A stretch of DNA of 64,000 nt, taken from the NCBI GenBank assembly GCA_020402745.1, contig JADBYZ010000001.1, forward strand, positions 248,001 to 312,000, written 5' to 3'. Every line of letters starts with the position of its first letter. The stretch's first letter is position 1. Below are positions 27,246-38,782 of this stretch, in pieces. The position numbers and the translations under genes were made by a program. The notes beneath the pieces were generated by a model. That model made no database searches. It was given only the letters and a program-made list of their open reading frames with translations, and was not told the origin of the DNA. Origin of the DNA: Phenylobacterium sp. (GTDB lineage: Bacteria; Pseudomonadota; Alphaproteobacteria; Caulobacterales; Caulobacteraceae).

Positions 27246-28297
27246 TGCGGAGTCCTTTCCAGGGGCGTCCAGGCCTCGTCCGCCGGCAGGGGGGCGAAGA
27301 TGGCGTCGAGCAGATCCTCGCCGACATCCTCGAGCCGGGCCGGGTTCCACCTCGGGGCGTTGTCCTTGTCGACGATGACGGCCCGGACGCCCTCGAGGAA
27401 GTCGTGGCGCTGCACCACCCGGGCGCCGATCCGGTACTCCAGCTCCATGTTGGCGGCGAAGTCCGGGGCGGCGGCGCCGAGGGCCAGCTGGCGGAAGGCG
27501 ACCTTCAGGGTCTGGGGGGACTTGGTGCGCAGGGCGGCGGCCTGGGCCTGGGCCCATTCGGAGCCGGCCTCCAGGGCGGCGAGGATGGCCTCCACCGAGC
27601 CCTGGCCGAAGGCGGCGTCAAGCTCGGCGCGGTGCGCGAGCAGGGGCGCGGGGCCCGGATCGACATGAGATTTCTCTAGTAGCGCCTCGATATCACGGGT
27701 ATTTTCAGCCAAGGCCGCCTTCAGCTCCGGGAGCCGTTCGGAGGGCACGTAGTGCGTCGCCAGGCCCGCGTGGAGGCAGTCGGCGGCCTTGATCCGGGCG
27801 CCGGTCAGGGCGAGCCAGAGGCCGATCCGGCCGGGCAGACGGGGCAGGAACCACCCCCCGCCGACGTCCGGGAAGAGGCCGATGCCGGTCTCGGGCATGG
27901 CGAAGGTGGTGCGCTCGGTGGCGATCCGGAACCGGGCGGGGGCCGAGAGGCCGACGCCGCCGCCCATGGTGATCCCGTCCATCACCGCGATGACCGGCTT
28001 CGGATAGGAAAAGAGCAAATGATTCAGCTGGTACTCGAGAAAGAAGAACTCGCGCGCCAGGCGGCCATCCCCGGCGCCGCTCTCGGCGAGCATGCGGATG
28101 TCGCCCCCGGCGCAGAAGCCGCGCTCGCCGGAATGGTCGATCAGCACGGCCCCCACGGCGGGATCGTCCCGCCAGGCCGTAAGGGCCGTTATGCAGGTCG
28201 AACACATAACGGTCGTGAGGGCGTGGAGGGCCTCTGGCCGGTTCAGGGTCAGTCGCCCTATCCGCCCCTCGATCCGGGGGATCACCGTCTCGCTCAT
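27242..28297 (-). CDS. 3-hydroxyisobutyryl-CoA hydrolase
   Basis: Crotonase-fold thioesterase of valine catabolism. The 351-residue length is that of HIBCH rather than of simple enoyl-CoA hydratases (~260). Key segments are [12 protein letters not shown] (oxyanion hole), [12 protein letters not shown], and [25 protein letters not shown], the latter distinctive for HIBCH. It overlaps both neighbours by four bases: the isobutyryl-CoA dehydrogenase upstream and mmsB downstream. Confidence 0.93.
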   Translation of the reverse strand: MSETVIPRIEGRIGRLTLNRPEALHALTTVMCSTCITALTAWRDDPAVGAVLIDHSGERGFCAGGDIRMLAESGAGDGRLAREFFFLEYQLNHLLFSYPKPVIAVMDGITMGGGVGLSAPARFRIATERTTFAMPETGIGLFPDVGGGWFLPRLPGRIGLWLALTGARIKAADCLHAGLATHYVPSERLPELKAALAENTRDIEALLEKSHVDPGPAPLLAHRAELDAAFGQGSVEAILAALEAGSEWAQAQAAALRTKSPQTLKVAFRQLALGAAAPDFAANMELEYRIGARVVQRHDFLEGVRAVIVDKDNAPRWNPARLEDVGEDLLDAIFAPLPADEAWTPLERTPQ

Positions 28298-29433
28298 CGT
28301 CCCAGCAGCTCCCGGCTGATGATCACCCGCATGATCTCGTTCGTGCCTTCCAAAATCTGGTGGACCCGCAGGTCGCGCACGATCCGCTCCAACGGATAGT
28401 CCCGAAGATAGCCATAGCCGCCGTGCAGCTGGAGGGCCTGGTTGGCGACCTCGAACCCGCCGTCGGTGGCGAACCGCTTGGCCATGGCGCAGTAGAGGGT
28501 GGCGTCAGGGTCGCCGGCGTCCAGGGCGTGAGCGGCGCGGCGCACCATCAGGCGGGCGGCCTCCAGCTCGGTGGCCATGTCGGCGAGGCGAAACTGCAGG
28601 GCCTGGAAATCCGCCAGGGGCCGGCCGAACTGGCGCCGGGCGGCCAGGTGGGCGCGGGCAGTGTCGAGGGCAAAGCCCGCGCCCCCCAGGGAGCAGGCGG
28701 CGATGTTGATGCGTCCGCCGTCGAGGCCGGCCATGGCGAAGCGGAAGCCCTCGCCCTCGGCGCCGATCCGGTGGGTCGCCGGCACGCGCACGCCGTCGAA
28801 GTGGACCATGGCGGTGGGCTGGGCGTTCCAGCCCATCTTGCGCTCCTGGGCGCCGAAGGACAGGCCGGGCGTGCCCGCCTCGACCACGAAGGCCGAGACG
28901 CCCCGGGCGCCGCCCTCCCCCGTGCGGGCCATGACGAGGTAGAGGTCGGAGGTCCCGGCCCCGGAGATGAAGGCCTTGGCGCCCGTCAGCACATAGTCGT
29001 CGCCGTCGCGCACGGCGCGGGTGGAGAGCGAGGCCGCGTCCGACCCGGCGCCCGGCTCGGTCAGGCAATAGCTGGAGAGCATCTCCATGGTGGCCAGCCG
29101 GGGCAGCCAGCGGTGGCGCTGGGCGTCATCGCCGAACCGGTCGATCATCCACGAGACCATGTTGTGGATGGAGATGTAGGCCGCCACGGACACATCGCCC
29201 CGGCTCAGCTCTTCGAAGACCAGGGCCGCGTCGAGCCGGCCCAGGCCTGAGCCGCCGACATCCTCGCGCACATAGAGCCCGGCGAAGCCCAGGGCCGCCG
29301 CCGCCCTCAGCGTCTTGACCGGAAACTCCCTGTCCTCGTCCCAGCGGGCCGAGTGCGGCGCCAGCTCGGCCCCGGCGAAGGCGCGCGCCGCCGCCTGGAT
29401 GGCCGCCTGGTCCTCGGTAAGCGTGAAATCCAT
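28294..29433 (-). CDS. Acyl-CoA dehydrogenase, probably isobutyryl-CoA dehydrogenase
   Basis: FAD enzyme of 379 residues. Family segments are [50 protein letters not shown] and [41 protein letters not shown]; the catalytic glutamate is expected in LEGTNEI. The substrate is inferred from the neighbours, which encode the next steps of valine degradation. First gene of the three-gene operon; it diverges from hemB with 120 bases between start codons. Confidence 0.9.
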   Translation of the reverse strand: MDFTLTEDQAAIQAAARAFAGAELAPHSARWDEDREFPVKTLRAAAALGFAGLYVREDVGGSGLGRLDAALVFEELSRGDVSVAAYISIHNMVSWMIDRFGDDAQRHRWLPRLATMEMLSSYCLTEPGAGSDAASLSTRAVRDGDDYVLTGAKAFISGAGTSDLYLVMARTGEGGARGVSAFVVEAGTPGLSFGAQERKMGWNAQPTAMVHFDGVRVPATHRIGAEGEGFRFAMAGLDGGRINIAACSLGGAGFALDTARAHLAARRQFGRPLADFQALQFRLADMATELEAARLMVRRAAHALDAGDPDATLYCAMAKRFATDGGFEVANQALQLHGGYGYLRDYPLERIVRDLRVHQILEGTNEIMRVIISRELLGR

Positions 29434-29469
29434 GATCCGGAGCGCTCCCTGCCCGCCCCCGCCGTCTGA

Positions 29470-30570
<1,101 letters not shown>

Positions 30571-30633
30571 GAGGGACTCGACTCTCGTGTGAATTGAGCG
30601 CCGCCAGGCTTACATTCATCCGAAACTCAAATT

Positions 30634-33585
30634 TCAGAACTTAACCTCTTTGATATTTGTAACGACATCGAAGTCGATGCCGAGCACTTCAAAATGCCGG
30701 CGACCGCACAGGATTTTCTGGTTCTCCTTTGCCCGCCGGTCCTGACTGTCCAGTGTGCTCTTTGTCTCGCGTACGAAATAAAGTCGCTCTTCCCGCTCCG
30801 TCACGAAAGCCCAATCGGGGTTGTAATTTCCTATCGGCGTCTCAATCCTGAACCAGCCGGGAAGTTTCACAAAGAGCTTCACGTTCTCATTGGAATCGAG
30901 GTCTTGGGCGAACTGCCGCTCGACCTCGGACTCAAATTCAATCGCATCGAACAGCGCCTTGGAGCGGTTCTTCACCTCGTAGAGGTTCTTCAAATAACGG
31001 CTGATGCCCTTCTCGGCATCCTCTTCGATCCGCTTCATCTCCCAGAATTCGCCCGAGATCTTCTCGTACTGAATGCCCTCCAGCATCAGGTCGTGCATGG
31101 CGTATCCGATCTCGCGGGCGACAGCGGCCATAAACTGCTGAGGATTGATCCGGAACTCGCCGATCCGATTTGACCCCTTCAGGATCGCAACCAAAGTGTG
31201 GCGGGTTAGCTCTGTTTCCTTCTGCAGATAGGCGATGATGTCGGGCAGAACCGTGGGCCCCTGAAGAAACTGGATCTCGCTCTCTCGCAACTGGTTGGCC
31301 TGGATGCCAGCGCGCGTGAACTCCACATCGACCCGTGTCGCGGTCAGCACTAAGGGGTTTATCCGTTCCATCGCCTTCAAGCGGTTGACGGCGCGATCAA
31401 TCAGATCAGACGTCTCGAACTGCACACGATAGCGGGTCTTCTGGCTTATCCGCGCCCATAGCTCTCGGAAGTCTTCACGCAGGTGGACCTGTTTGTGGAA
31501 GTGGACGTCGCGCTTTGCATCAGCGTTGCCGATGCGGTCGGCAAACACGTAGCGCCGCATCTCGTCCAGAATGGGCGCACGGAGGTCTTCTAATTCCTCG
31601 GGCAACTCCAGCCGGAAAAGGAGATTGTTCGGATCGAATTTGGGCTGAATGTCGCCGGTGGCGCTAATGTAGCCTTCGGCGTGCATAGCGCTCCAGATTT
31701 GCGCCGATACATCCTGCCCAATCGCCTGGTCCTGACCGTCTTCAGCGGGGCGCACGAGTTTGGCGAACGCCTGGCGCTCGATGCGGCCGAACTTGATGTC
31801 GAAGTCGCGCTCGTATTCCGTTTGGAGCGCGGCGGCGAAGTCCTTGTAGGACTCGCTAGCGATCACAGTCAGGCGATTGAGCTGCTCGTCGTGGACGCGC
31901 TCGCCTTTCTCGTTCACCGGCAACCGAAGGCCACGCCCGATCTGCTGGCGGCGCTCCAATTCGGTGCCGACCTCACGAAGGGTGCAAATCTGGAAGACGT
32001 TCGGGTTGTCCCAACCTTCACGCAAAGCCGTGTGGCTGAAGATGAAGCGGAGAGGCTCCTTGGGGTCGAGGAGCCTTTCCTTGTCGCGCATGATGAGGGC
32101 GTAGGTGTCCTCGTCGTCGGCGGTGTTGCCGCGCGTGTCCTTGGCCTGCCCTTTCTTATCTTGAGAGAAATAGCCGTTGTGCAGCTGGCTTAGCTCGAAC
32201 GGGACGAGGCCTTGGTACATCGGCTTGGCGAGAAACTCCGTGAGCGCCTCCTCCAGCCAGACGCCCACCGGCCCTAGCGCCGTCGAACCATCGTCGCCAT
32301 AGGTTCGGTAGCTCGCGACCTTGTCGAGGAAGAAGAGCGAAAGCACCTTGATCCCCTGATTGCGAAGGGCGCGCTCTTTCTTGAGGTGCTGCTCAACCGT
32401 CTTGCGCACCATGGCCTTCATCACGTCGGCTTCCACGCCGCCGATGGCCTGGCCAAGCTCCAGGAACCGACCTTGGTTGAACTCGACGGTCTCAGCGCCA
32501 GGTGTCGCGTCGATGTGCTGGACGACAAAGCCCTGCTGATAGGGGAAGTGCTCGTCTGACAGATGGAACAGATCGTCGCCCTGCTTGACCCATGCCTTCA
32601 CGGACTTTGGTGTCCCGCTTGTCAGGCGGTGGAATTCGAGTTGCGCCTTGATGCCGTTCTTGTTGTCGGTCTTGAGCAGCTTGACGTAGGCGTCCGAGAA
32701 ATCAGCGTCGGCGTGTATCGAGGCGACCTCGATCCGCTTCACGAGGCGCATGTCGTAGGCTTCGATTGGCCCCAGCCGGTAGAGCAGATTATAGGGATTG
32801 CGGTGGGTGGCGGAGTAGCGAAGCGTCGCCGCCGGATTGAGCTGAGAGATCGCGCGCCGCGACTTCGGCGTGGTGTCCACGCTCTGTGGCTCGTCGATGA
32901 TCACGATGGGATTGGTCGAACGGATGAACTCAATCGGCCGGCCACCCATCTTGTCGTTGTCGCGGTAGATCACGTTGAGGCGCTTGAGCGCTTCCTCGCC
33001 CATCTCGTCGATGTGCGTCTCGTCGTCCCCGACATCCTTCAGGAAGGCCTGGATGTTGATGACCATGATCTGGATGGCGTTGCCGCCAGCGAACTGACGC
33101 ACGTCGCCGAGGCGCTTGGAGTCATAGACGAAAGGCGCGAACGGCACATTGTCGTACAAGGCCTGAAAATGATCACGCATGATCTCTAGGCTCTTCAGGA
33201 CTCCTTCACGTATCGCGATGCTCGGGACGACGATGATGAATTTCTTTAAGCCGTAGCGCTTGTTCAGCTCGAAAACGGTGCGGAGGTAGACATAGGTCTT
33301 TCCCGTCCCCGTCTCCATTTCGACCGAGAACTCGCGTCCTTGGAGCGCTTCGACACGCTCGATGCCGTTCCGTTCTTGAACGGAACGGACGTTCGCCAGG
33401 AATTGTGCGTCGTCGAGGACCAAGTGATTGCCGACACCATGCTCGGTTAAGGCGACGCCCGTCGGCATCGTCGTGCTGATCTCAAAAGTCGTCTGGCCAA
33501 TCGGCTGGCCCTCGAACACGTCCGCAACCGCGCTGACGGCGTCCGACTGGTAGGCGAGAGAGGGATCAAACTTGAGCTTCATCAT
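30634..33585 (-). CDS. res: Type III restriction-modification system, Res subunit
   Basis: Superfamily 2 translocase/endonuclease that, with Mod, cleaves DNA near unmethylated sites. The 983-residue protein has a Walker A motif ETGTGKT at 91-97, a DEPQ box at 231-234, SATHRNPYN, and an SF2 C-domain ending in QQIGRGLRLPVNEKGER. A C-terminal PD-(D/E)xK nuclease shows Asp924 (NYNPDWAFV) and Glu940-x-Lys942 (VRETKS). All catalytic motifs are intact. The ATG pair MMK has GAGG upstream and lies 10 bases after the mod stop, so it is the last gene of helicase-mod-res. Confidence 0.95.
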   Translation of the reverse strand: MMKLKFDPSLAYQSDAVSAVADVFEGQPIGQTTFEISTTMPTGVALTEHGVGNHLVLDDAQFLANVRSVQERNGIERVEALQGREFSVEMETGTGKTYVYLRTVFELNKRYGLKKFIIVVPSIAIREGVLKSLEIMRDHFQALYDNVPFAPFVYDSKRLGDVRQFAGGNAIQIMVINIQAFLKDVGDDETHIDEMGEEALKRLNVIYRDNDKMGGRPIEFIRSTNPIVIIDEPQSVDTTPKSRRAISQLNPAATLRYSATHRNPYNLLYRLGPIEAYDMRLVKRIEVASIHADADFSDAYVKLLKTDNKNGIKAQLEFHRLTSGTPKSVKAWVKQGDDLFHLSDEHFPYQQGFVVQHIDATPGAETVEFNQGRFLELGQAIGGVEADVMKAMVRKTVEQHLKKERALRNQGIKVLSLFFLDKVASYRTYGDDGSTALGPVGVWLEEALTEFLAKPMYQGLVPFELSQLHNGYFSQDKKGQAKDTRGNTADDEDTYALIMRDKERLLDPKEPLRFIFSHTALREGWDNPNVFQICTLREVGTELERRQQIGRGLRLPVNEKGERVHDEQLNRLTVIASESYKDFAAALQTEYERDFDIKFGRIERQAFAKLVRPAEDGQDQAIGQDVSAQIWSAMHAEGYISATGDIQPKFDPNNLLFRLELPEELEDLRAPILDEMRRYVFADRIGNADAKRDVHFHKQVHLREDFRELWARISQKTRYRVQFETSDLIDRAVNRLKAMERINPLVLTATRVDVEFTRAGIQANQLRESEIQFLQGPTVLPDIIAYLQKETELTRHTLVAILKGSNRIGEFRINPQQFMAAVAREIGYAMHDLMLEGIQYEKISGEFWEMKRIEEDAEKGISRYLKNLYEVKNRSKALFDAIEFESEVERQFAQDLDSNENVKLFVKLPGWFRIETPIGNYNPDWAFVTEREERLYFVRETKSTLDSQDRRAKENQKILCGRRHFEVLGIDFDVVTNIKEVKF

Positions 33586-33595
33586 GGCTCAAGCC

Positions 33596-35587
33596 TCAAA
33601 CGGTTCTAAATTCGATAGCGGTCTCACGACTGCGAGCACGGGCCTTAAAGGTCTGCACCGCATTAGCCTTGAGCTGGTCGTTTCCTTGGAAGCCCGCGTC
33701 CAGACAGATCACGCGCGACGGCTCCAAATCTGCCATCGCATCGATAACTTCCTCCGAAAGGGTGTCGGCAAGGCAAATGAGGAGAGCGCCTTCTGCGAGC
33801 GAAAAGACTTCTTTTCCAGCCAACTCTAAACACTCGACCTTGGTCCCGAGGGGGAACCCGTCCTTCAGAATAAGCTCATAGAGAATGTCATACTTGGCAA
33901 CAGACAAATCCACATGCTCGACGTGAAGATCTAGCCGGTGCTGAAGGGCTGAGACATCATCTGGGAGCAATCCTTCAACGTCTCCATTCCAAATTTGGAA
34001 GTTAGAGGCAGAAAGCTCAAAGGCTCTGAAACCGAGATCAACATCGTGCCCGACGAGGCGTCCACTCAGGCTCTTTGCAGCACGCTTTAGACGTTCTCTC
34101 GCAATGGAAGATATATTGAGGAAGCCTGCTTTGCGTTCTTCGGAATCCTCGCCGGTTGGCTCAGGCAGCTGAACACAGATGAAGGGGCGATTCTTGCCGG
34201 TCTCTTTCGACAGCTCCATTGCTGCATGTCCCGTGGAGCCTGAACCCGCGAAGAAATCGAGTGTAATGTCACCCTCTCTAACGCCGCCTATCTCCATCAG
34301 ATACTTTATCAGTGCAGATGGTTTCGCAAAATCAAAAGGAATGTTAAGTGCTTTCAACTCTGCTGAGCTATGTCGACTCTCAAATTTCTCCAGAATATTC
34401 CCGGGCAACTGGCCATCTTCTAAACGGTCATCTAACCAAATTTTATAATAGACGTTCCAGGAGGCTGGAGAGCCATCAACCGTAATCAGGGAGGTCTTAT
34501 CGCTCCTTAGAAATTCGATATTTCCCTCGCGTTTTTCTTCAGCAAATCGCCGGTAGGTCCATCTCCAGACACCATCACCATCTCCGGGCTTGATTTGCTC
34601 ACCTTCTGCAGCTGCTTCGGGAAACGAATCCCCGGGTGGCAACACTAGTTGTCCGTCGGGGCACTCAATATAGAAGCGCTGATTTGCCCGCTGATCGAGC
34701 ATGGCCTGATAGAGGCCCATCGAGCGATAGCGCTTCCCGACCCTCGGCCCATCCTTCGCGATTTTCGTATAGACTTTGTCGATCAAGTTCTGACTGATCT
34801 GCTCGCGGAAAGGTGCGAGCTCGGCAATGTTCTTAGCCATTACGATGATGTAATCGACACTCGGGGAGAAGTGTACGCCTTTTTGACCCCCCGTCTTCAT
34901 CACACGTGAACAAATAGTAACTAGGTTTTCTTCTCCAAAAACGTCCTTGCAAACGGCAAGAAGATTTGAAACTTCGTCTTGGCCGATTGAAATGAAGATT
35001 GCGCCATCTTCTCTTAGCAAATTCTTTGCGAGATATATGCGAGGAAACATCATGTTTAGCCAACGCGTATGAAATCGGCCCGATGACTCTGTGTTTGTTG
35101 AAAAGCGACGCCCCTCATCATTTATCTGACCCGTGTAGGTGAGGTACGTATCTAGATTTTCTGCAAAACGGTCGGGGTATATAAATTCACCACCCGTGTT
35201 ATAAGGCGGATCTATATAGATCATCTTGATCTTCCCGAAATACGCCTTCTGCAAGAGTTTTAACACTTCGAGGTTGTCGCCCTCGATAAATAGGTTCTGG
35301 GTCGTATCCCAATCGACAGACTCCTTTTGCACGGGCTTGAGCGTTCCAACGCTCGGTGCCTGGATGACCTTCATGCAGGCAGCCTTGCCGGGCCAGTTCA
35401 AACCGAACCGCTCACGATCCGGTTCGACCCACTCGCCGAGGACGCGTTTGAGTTGGTCGAGGTCGATTTTCCCCTCAGCGACCGCCTCGGGGAACGTAGT
35501 GGCCAGTACACGCCGAAGCTCGTCCCGCTTTTCGGCGGCAACATCCATCGACGTCAGGGGGAATTTTTCGGGAAGTTCGTCGGTCAT
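33596..35587 (-). CDS. mod: Type III DNA methyltransferase, Mod subunit
   Basis: Adenine-N6 methyltransferase that sets sequence specificity for the type III system. The 663-residue protein is of the beta class: catalytic DPPY at 126-129 precedes the SAM-binding FAGSGSTG at 446-453, with the target recognition region (about 230-400) between. GGGGGA lies just upstream of the ATG, eight bases after the helicase stop. The middle of the gene is strikingly AT-rich for this chromosome (a 60-base sample at 34921 has 24 G+C), consistent with horizontal transfer. The recognition site cannot be read from sequence. Confidence 0.96.
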   Translation of the reverse strand: MTDELPEKFPLTSMDVAAEKRDELRRVLATTFPEAVAEGKIDLDQLKRVLGEWVEPDRERFGLNWPGKAACMKVIQAPSVGTLKPVQKESVDWDTTQNLFIEGDNLEVLKLLQKAYFGKIKMIYIDPPYNTGGEFIYPDRFAENLDTYLTYTGQINDEGRRFSTNTESSGRFHTRWLNMMFPRIYLAKNLLREDGAIFISIGQDEVSNLLAVCKDVFGEENLVTICSRVMKTGGQKGVHFSPSVDYIIVMAKNIAELAPFREQISQNLIDKVYTKIAKDGPRVGKRYRSMGLYQAMLDQRANQRFYIECPDGQLVLPPGDSFPEAAAEGEQIKPGDGDGVWRWTYRRFAEEKREGNIEFLRSDKTSLITVDGSPASWNVYYKIWLDDRLEDGQLPGNILEKFESRHSSAELKALNIPFDFAKPSALIKYLMEIGGVREGDITLDFFAGSGSTGHAAMELSKETGKNRPFICVQLPEPTGEDSEERKAGFLNISSIARERLKRAAKSLSGRLVGHDVDLGFRAFELSASNFQIWNGDVEGLLPDDVSALQHRLDLHVEHVDLSVAKYDILYELILKDGFPLGTKVECLELAGKEVFSLAEGALLICLADTLSEEVIDAMADLEPSRVICLDAGFQGNDQLKANAVQTFKARARSRETAIEFRTV

Positions 35588-35595
35588 ATATCCCC

Positions 35596-38463
35596 CTACG
35601 CAATTTCGAATGTGATCGTGAACAGGTCTTCGGTCGCGACGTTTTGAGCAAGCTGCGCCTCAACGCGGTCGAGGAGGCTATCCTTCTCAACCTCGATTTC
35701 TTTTGCCGCCTCGTCATAGGCTCGCCATGCCGTATCGCGCTTCGCTTCTAACTCGCGCGCCTTTCGTTGGAGCGCGAGCTTGTCGGGCAGATTGCCCGTC
35801 TGGCGTATTTCCCGCTTCAGCGCCTTGAGCTGGTCGTCGAGCTCCTTGAGATCGAACTTCAGACCCGTGCGTCGGTCCTCCGCCCAACTATCGAGCTTGC
35901 CCATCTCATCGTCGAACCAGACCGATTGCCGCGCAGCGAGAACCTCAAGGATCCCGGCGGACTGCGTTTCGAGTGCCGATTGTAAGTCCGGCGCGCCGGC
36001 GACCGAGCCCTCACTGGTCCTTTTCACCGGCAGATCGAACAGTCGCAAGGCGGCTGGTGGATCAATCATCCGCCCATCGTTGGTGCGCGCCGCGATCAGG
36101 ACGTGGTCCTGGGCGTCGATGCCAGAGATAGAGAGTTTGCGGATAACCATGCTGCCGCTCGATCCGACAAACGGTTCGAGGCTGACGGCGTTCTGCTTCC
36201 AGCCCCCATAGTCGAAGACGACGTGTCCGGACGGGAGTTCGCGCTTGGCCGCTTTCTGAAGCACGTGTTGGGCGAGGGGATGACCGAGGCGATAGCGATG
36301 ACCGACCAGACCCTCCTTGGTGAGGAAGTAGGGGCCGTCCGGCACGTCCACACCCGGGGGGCGCTTCGTTAGATTGAAGTGGAGATAGTCCTCGTCGAAC
36401 TTCGCTTGTCCGGCCAGCTCAAATTGAGTGACGCGCCAGAGGAGCCGCTCATAGCGGTTTATGTACTCCCGGCTCTGATCGAGGTTCATCTTTAGCCGAT
36501 CGTGCACCTCGGCGTCGAAGTTTTCGAGGAGCTTGCGCCGCGTGTCCTCCATCGTCGTCGTGATCGAAGCGTCCATCTCGTCGCGAAGCGCCTGGAACTC
36601 GGTCTCGATCTCATCCTCGGTTCGACATTTTTGATAGATGCCGACGATGCGCTTCTCGAATTCGACGCCGGACTCGATAGCGCCGAGCACCTCGTCGCTC
36701 GCGCCGAATACGCCCGAGAAGAGTTTGAACTTCTCGGACAGCAGCTCGAACACCCTTAGGTCGGCGGCGTTGTTGCGGTTGAGGAAGTTGACCACGACGA
36801 CGTCGTGCTTCTGGCCGTAGCGGTGACACCGGCCGATCCGCTGCTCGATCCGCTGAGGGTTCCAGGGCAGGTCGTAGTTCACGACCATGGAGCAGAATTG
36901 CAGGTTGATGCCTTCGGCCGCTGCCTCAGTCGCAATCATGATCGACGACTTCGTCTTGAAATCATCGACGAGGGCCGCGCGCATGTCTGCTGTGCGAGAG
37001 CCGGTGACACGATCCGTGCCTTTGTTCGCCTCCGCCCAGGCCTTGTAGACCGCCTTCGACTTGTCGTCGTTGTTGCTGCCGTTGAACAGAACGATCTGCT
37101 CGCCGTAGCCATTCTCTGACAACAGCCGCACAAGGTAATCCTGCGTGCGCCGGGACTCGGTGAAGATGATGGCCTTGGGCGCTCCGCCAAGTTCAACGGC
37201 CTTCGCGAAACCGACCTTCAGGGCGCTGAGAAGCGATAATCCCTTGGCGTTCTCCGCGATGGAAACCGCGAGATCGCGAAACGCCCGCAGGTCAGCGATT
37301 TCGGCATTGATCGCTTCGATGTCCGCTTCGGTAAGGGGTTCACCTGGCTCGTCGTCATCGCTCCATTCTTCGGCCACTTCGGCCAGCTCCTCGAAGTCAT
37401 CCGCGAGCTCGTCTTGCAGTTTCTCGCGAGCGTCATTGTCGTCCTGAAGCTGGCGCTCAAGTTTGCGGGCAAGGGAATCCAGCGCGCCCGCGATGGCGAA
37501 AGTGGATGACGCCAGAAGCTTGCGCATGATCAGCGTCATCAAGGAGCGCTGACTCGAAGGCAGCGCCTGAAGGCTTGGACGCCGCAGGTAGTCCGATACC
37601 ATGTCGTAGAGTGCCTGTTCGGGCTCAGACGGGATGAACTCCTGGGTGATCGGAATCCGGTTGGTGTACCGGATGTATTCCAGAACTTGCCGTCTGAGCG
37701 TCCGGTGACAGACCGGCGCGAGACGCGCCTTTAGCTCATCGAAGAGGGCGTCACCCGTGAGCCGCGCGTACTGTGCGCGAAAGCTCTTGGCGTCGCCAAA
37801 GGTGTAGTCGTCGATGATGCTGACCAGTCCATACAGCTCCATCAAGGAGTTCTGGAGCGGCGTCGCCGTCAGAAGCACCTTTGGTGCGTTGGCCAGCGCC
37901 GTTTTCAGGGCGCGGCCAATCTTGTTGTCGGTGCGATAGACGTTTCGGAGCCGGTGGGCTTCGTCGATGACGACCAAATCCCACCGCGTCACCATCAGCT
38001 CGTCGGCCTGGCGCGCCGCGAACTGGTAGGAACAAATGACGAGTTCGTCCTGCTCGAACGGGTGACGAACGTCGGCTTTTCGCAGCTTGTTGAAGCTGGC
38101 GCTTTCGAGAATGCAGCTGGGCAGAAAGAACTTGTCGGCCATCTCCTGTGACCACTGCTTCCGCAAGCTGGCGGGGCAGATAATCAGGATGCGACGTTTC
38201 CCTTCGGTCCATTTCTGGGCCAGCAGCAGACCCGCTTCAATGGTTTTGCCGAGCCCAACCTCGTCGGCGAGGATCGCGCCTTTCGAGAGAGGTGATTTGA
38301 ACGCAAAGAGCGCCGCTTCGACCTGATGAGGATTCAGATCGACCTGGGCATCGAGCAGCGTTCCGGCGAGCTTTTCAGAATCGCTGGCGGAGTGACGCCG
38401 CATGAGTTCATGCGCGAACAGCTTTGCGTGATAGGCCGTAGTCAAGCTCTCTCCTTGAATCAC
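35596..38463 (-). CDS. SNF2-family helicase/translocase linked to type III R-M genes
   Basis: A 955-residue SF2 ATPase of the SNF2/RapA type. Motifs are DEVGLGKT at 67-74 (Walker A), DEAH at 167-170, LLTATPLQN at about 197-205, an acidic insert near 340-400, and QRIGRCHRYGQ at 541-551 (motif VI). The last ~400 residues contain coiled-coil-like helices and no nuclease motif I can see. It resembles the DrmD-like helicases of defence loci. The start is GTG at 38463 or TTG at 38445, the latter preceded by AGGAG. It is first in an operon with mod and res (gaps of 8-10 bases), suggesting a joint role. Not part of standard type III systems. Confidence 0.88.
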   Translation of the reverse strand: MIQGESLTTAYHAKLFAHELMRRHSASDSEKLAGTLLDAQVDLNPHQVEAALFAFKSPLSKGAILADEVGLGKTIEAGLLLAQKWTEGKRRILIICPASLRKQWSQEMADKFFLPSCILESASFNKLRKADVRHPFEQDELVICSYQFAARQADELMVTRWDLVVIDEAHRLRNVYRTDNKIGRALKTALANAPKVLLTATPLQNSLMELYGLVSIIDDYTFGDAKSFRAQYARLTGDALFDELKARLAPVCHRTLRRQVLEYIRYTNRIPITQEFIPSEPEQALYDMVSDYLRRPSLQALPSSQRSLMTLIMRKLLASSTFAIAGALDSLARKLERQLQDDNDAREKLQDELADDFEELAEVAEEWSDDDEPGEPLTEADIEAINAEIADLRAFRDLAVSIAENAKGLSLLSALKVGFAKAVELGGAPKAIIFTESRRTQDYLVRLLSENGYGEQIVLFNGSNNDDKSKAVYKAWAEANKGTDRVTGSRTADMRAALVDDFKTKSSIMIATEAAAEGINLQFCSMVVNYDLPWNPQRIEQRIGRCHRYGQKHDVVVVNFLNRNNAADLRVFELLSEKFKLFSGVFGASDEVLGAIESGVEFEKRIVGIYQKCRTEDEIETEFQALRDEMDASITTTMEDTRRKLLENFDAEVHDRLKMNLDQSREYINRYERLLWRVTQFELAGQAKFDEDYLHFNLTKRPPGVDVPDGPYFLTKEGLVGHRYRLGHPLAQHVLQKAAKRELPSGHVVFDYGGWKQNAVSLEPFVGSSGSMVIRKLSISGIDAQDHVLIAARTNDGRMIDPPAALRLFDLPVKRTSEGSVAGAPDLQSALETQSAGILEVLAARQSVWFDDEMGKLDSWAEDRRTGLKFDLKELDDQLKALKREIRQTGNLPDKLALQRKARELEAKRDTAWRAYDEAAKEIEVEKDSLLDRVEAQLAQNVATEDLFTITFEIA

Positions 38464-38596
38464 CTTCTCGGACTTTCAGGACACAGGCGAACAACTCACG
38501 GCAGAAATTGCCTTAAATCTGTATTCAAGGCTTCGCAGTGAGGGGTCAAGCGTACCTGCGATCGAGATAAGGTCACACGACCGTTTCTGTCGCCTA
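38464..38596 (-). promoter_or_regulatory. Upstream region of the helicase-mod-res operon with a weak promoter candidate
   Basis: This non-coding stretch lies between the helicase start and the GNAT fragment. On the minus strand TTGACC (near 38549) is followed 17 bases later by GAATAC (near 38526), a weak -35/-10 pair. A GATTC (GANTC, the CcrM methylation site) overlaps the GTG start region. No inverted repeats suggesting a dedicated controller were found. Confidence 0.3.
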
Positions 38597-38760
38597 CCCC
38601 CCTACCCCTCCGATACAAAATACGCGCTGTCCTCGTCCTTCCCCGGCAGCCGCACCACCCCAGCCGCCTTCAGCCCAATCTTCTTCAGCACCGCCTGCGA
38701 GGCGGTGTTGCCCGGGGTGGTGATGGCGACGATGCGGCCCAGGCGCAGGGCGCGGCGGGC
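38597..38760. repeat. Direct repeat copy 1: duplicated 3' end of the GNAT gene
   Basis: 164 bp nearly identical to 39924-40087, with 7 mismatches by eye, in the same orientation. It starts five bases beyond the GNAT stop and ends abruptly inside the coding sequence. The two copies flank the antitoxin/PIN genes. Most mismatches fall at silent codon positions. Confidence 0.93.
38602..38760 (-). pseudogene. Truncated GNAT acetyltransferase remnant
   Basis: Encodes only the last ~50 residues of the acetyltransferase at 39929-40444 (LRLGRIVAITTPGNTAS through the stop). Against the intact gene there are two amino-acid changes (His to Ala and His to Gln) and otherwise silent changes. The N-terminal two-thirds, including the acetyl-CoA loop, are absent. 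An open frame continues upstream to 38880 but is unrelated to GNAT and runs antisense into the antitoxin gene, so I treat it as non-functional. Confidence 0.85.
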
Positions 38761-38782
38761 CAACCGCGCCGAGCCAACGCAC

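Noticed and set aside
30634-38463. Complete DISARM system
   Set aside because: Only an SNF2 helicase and a methyltransferase are shared in kind. The methyltransferase is type III Mod, and no drmA, drmB or drmC gene is present.
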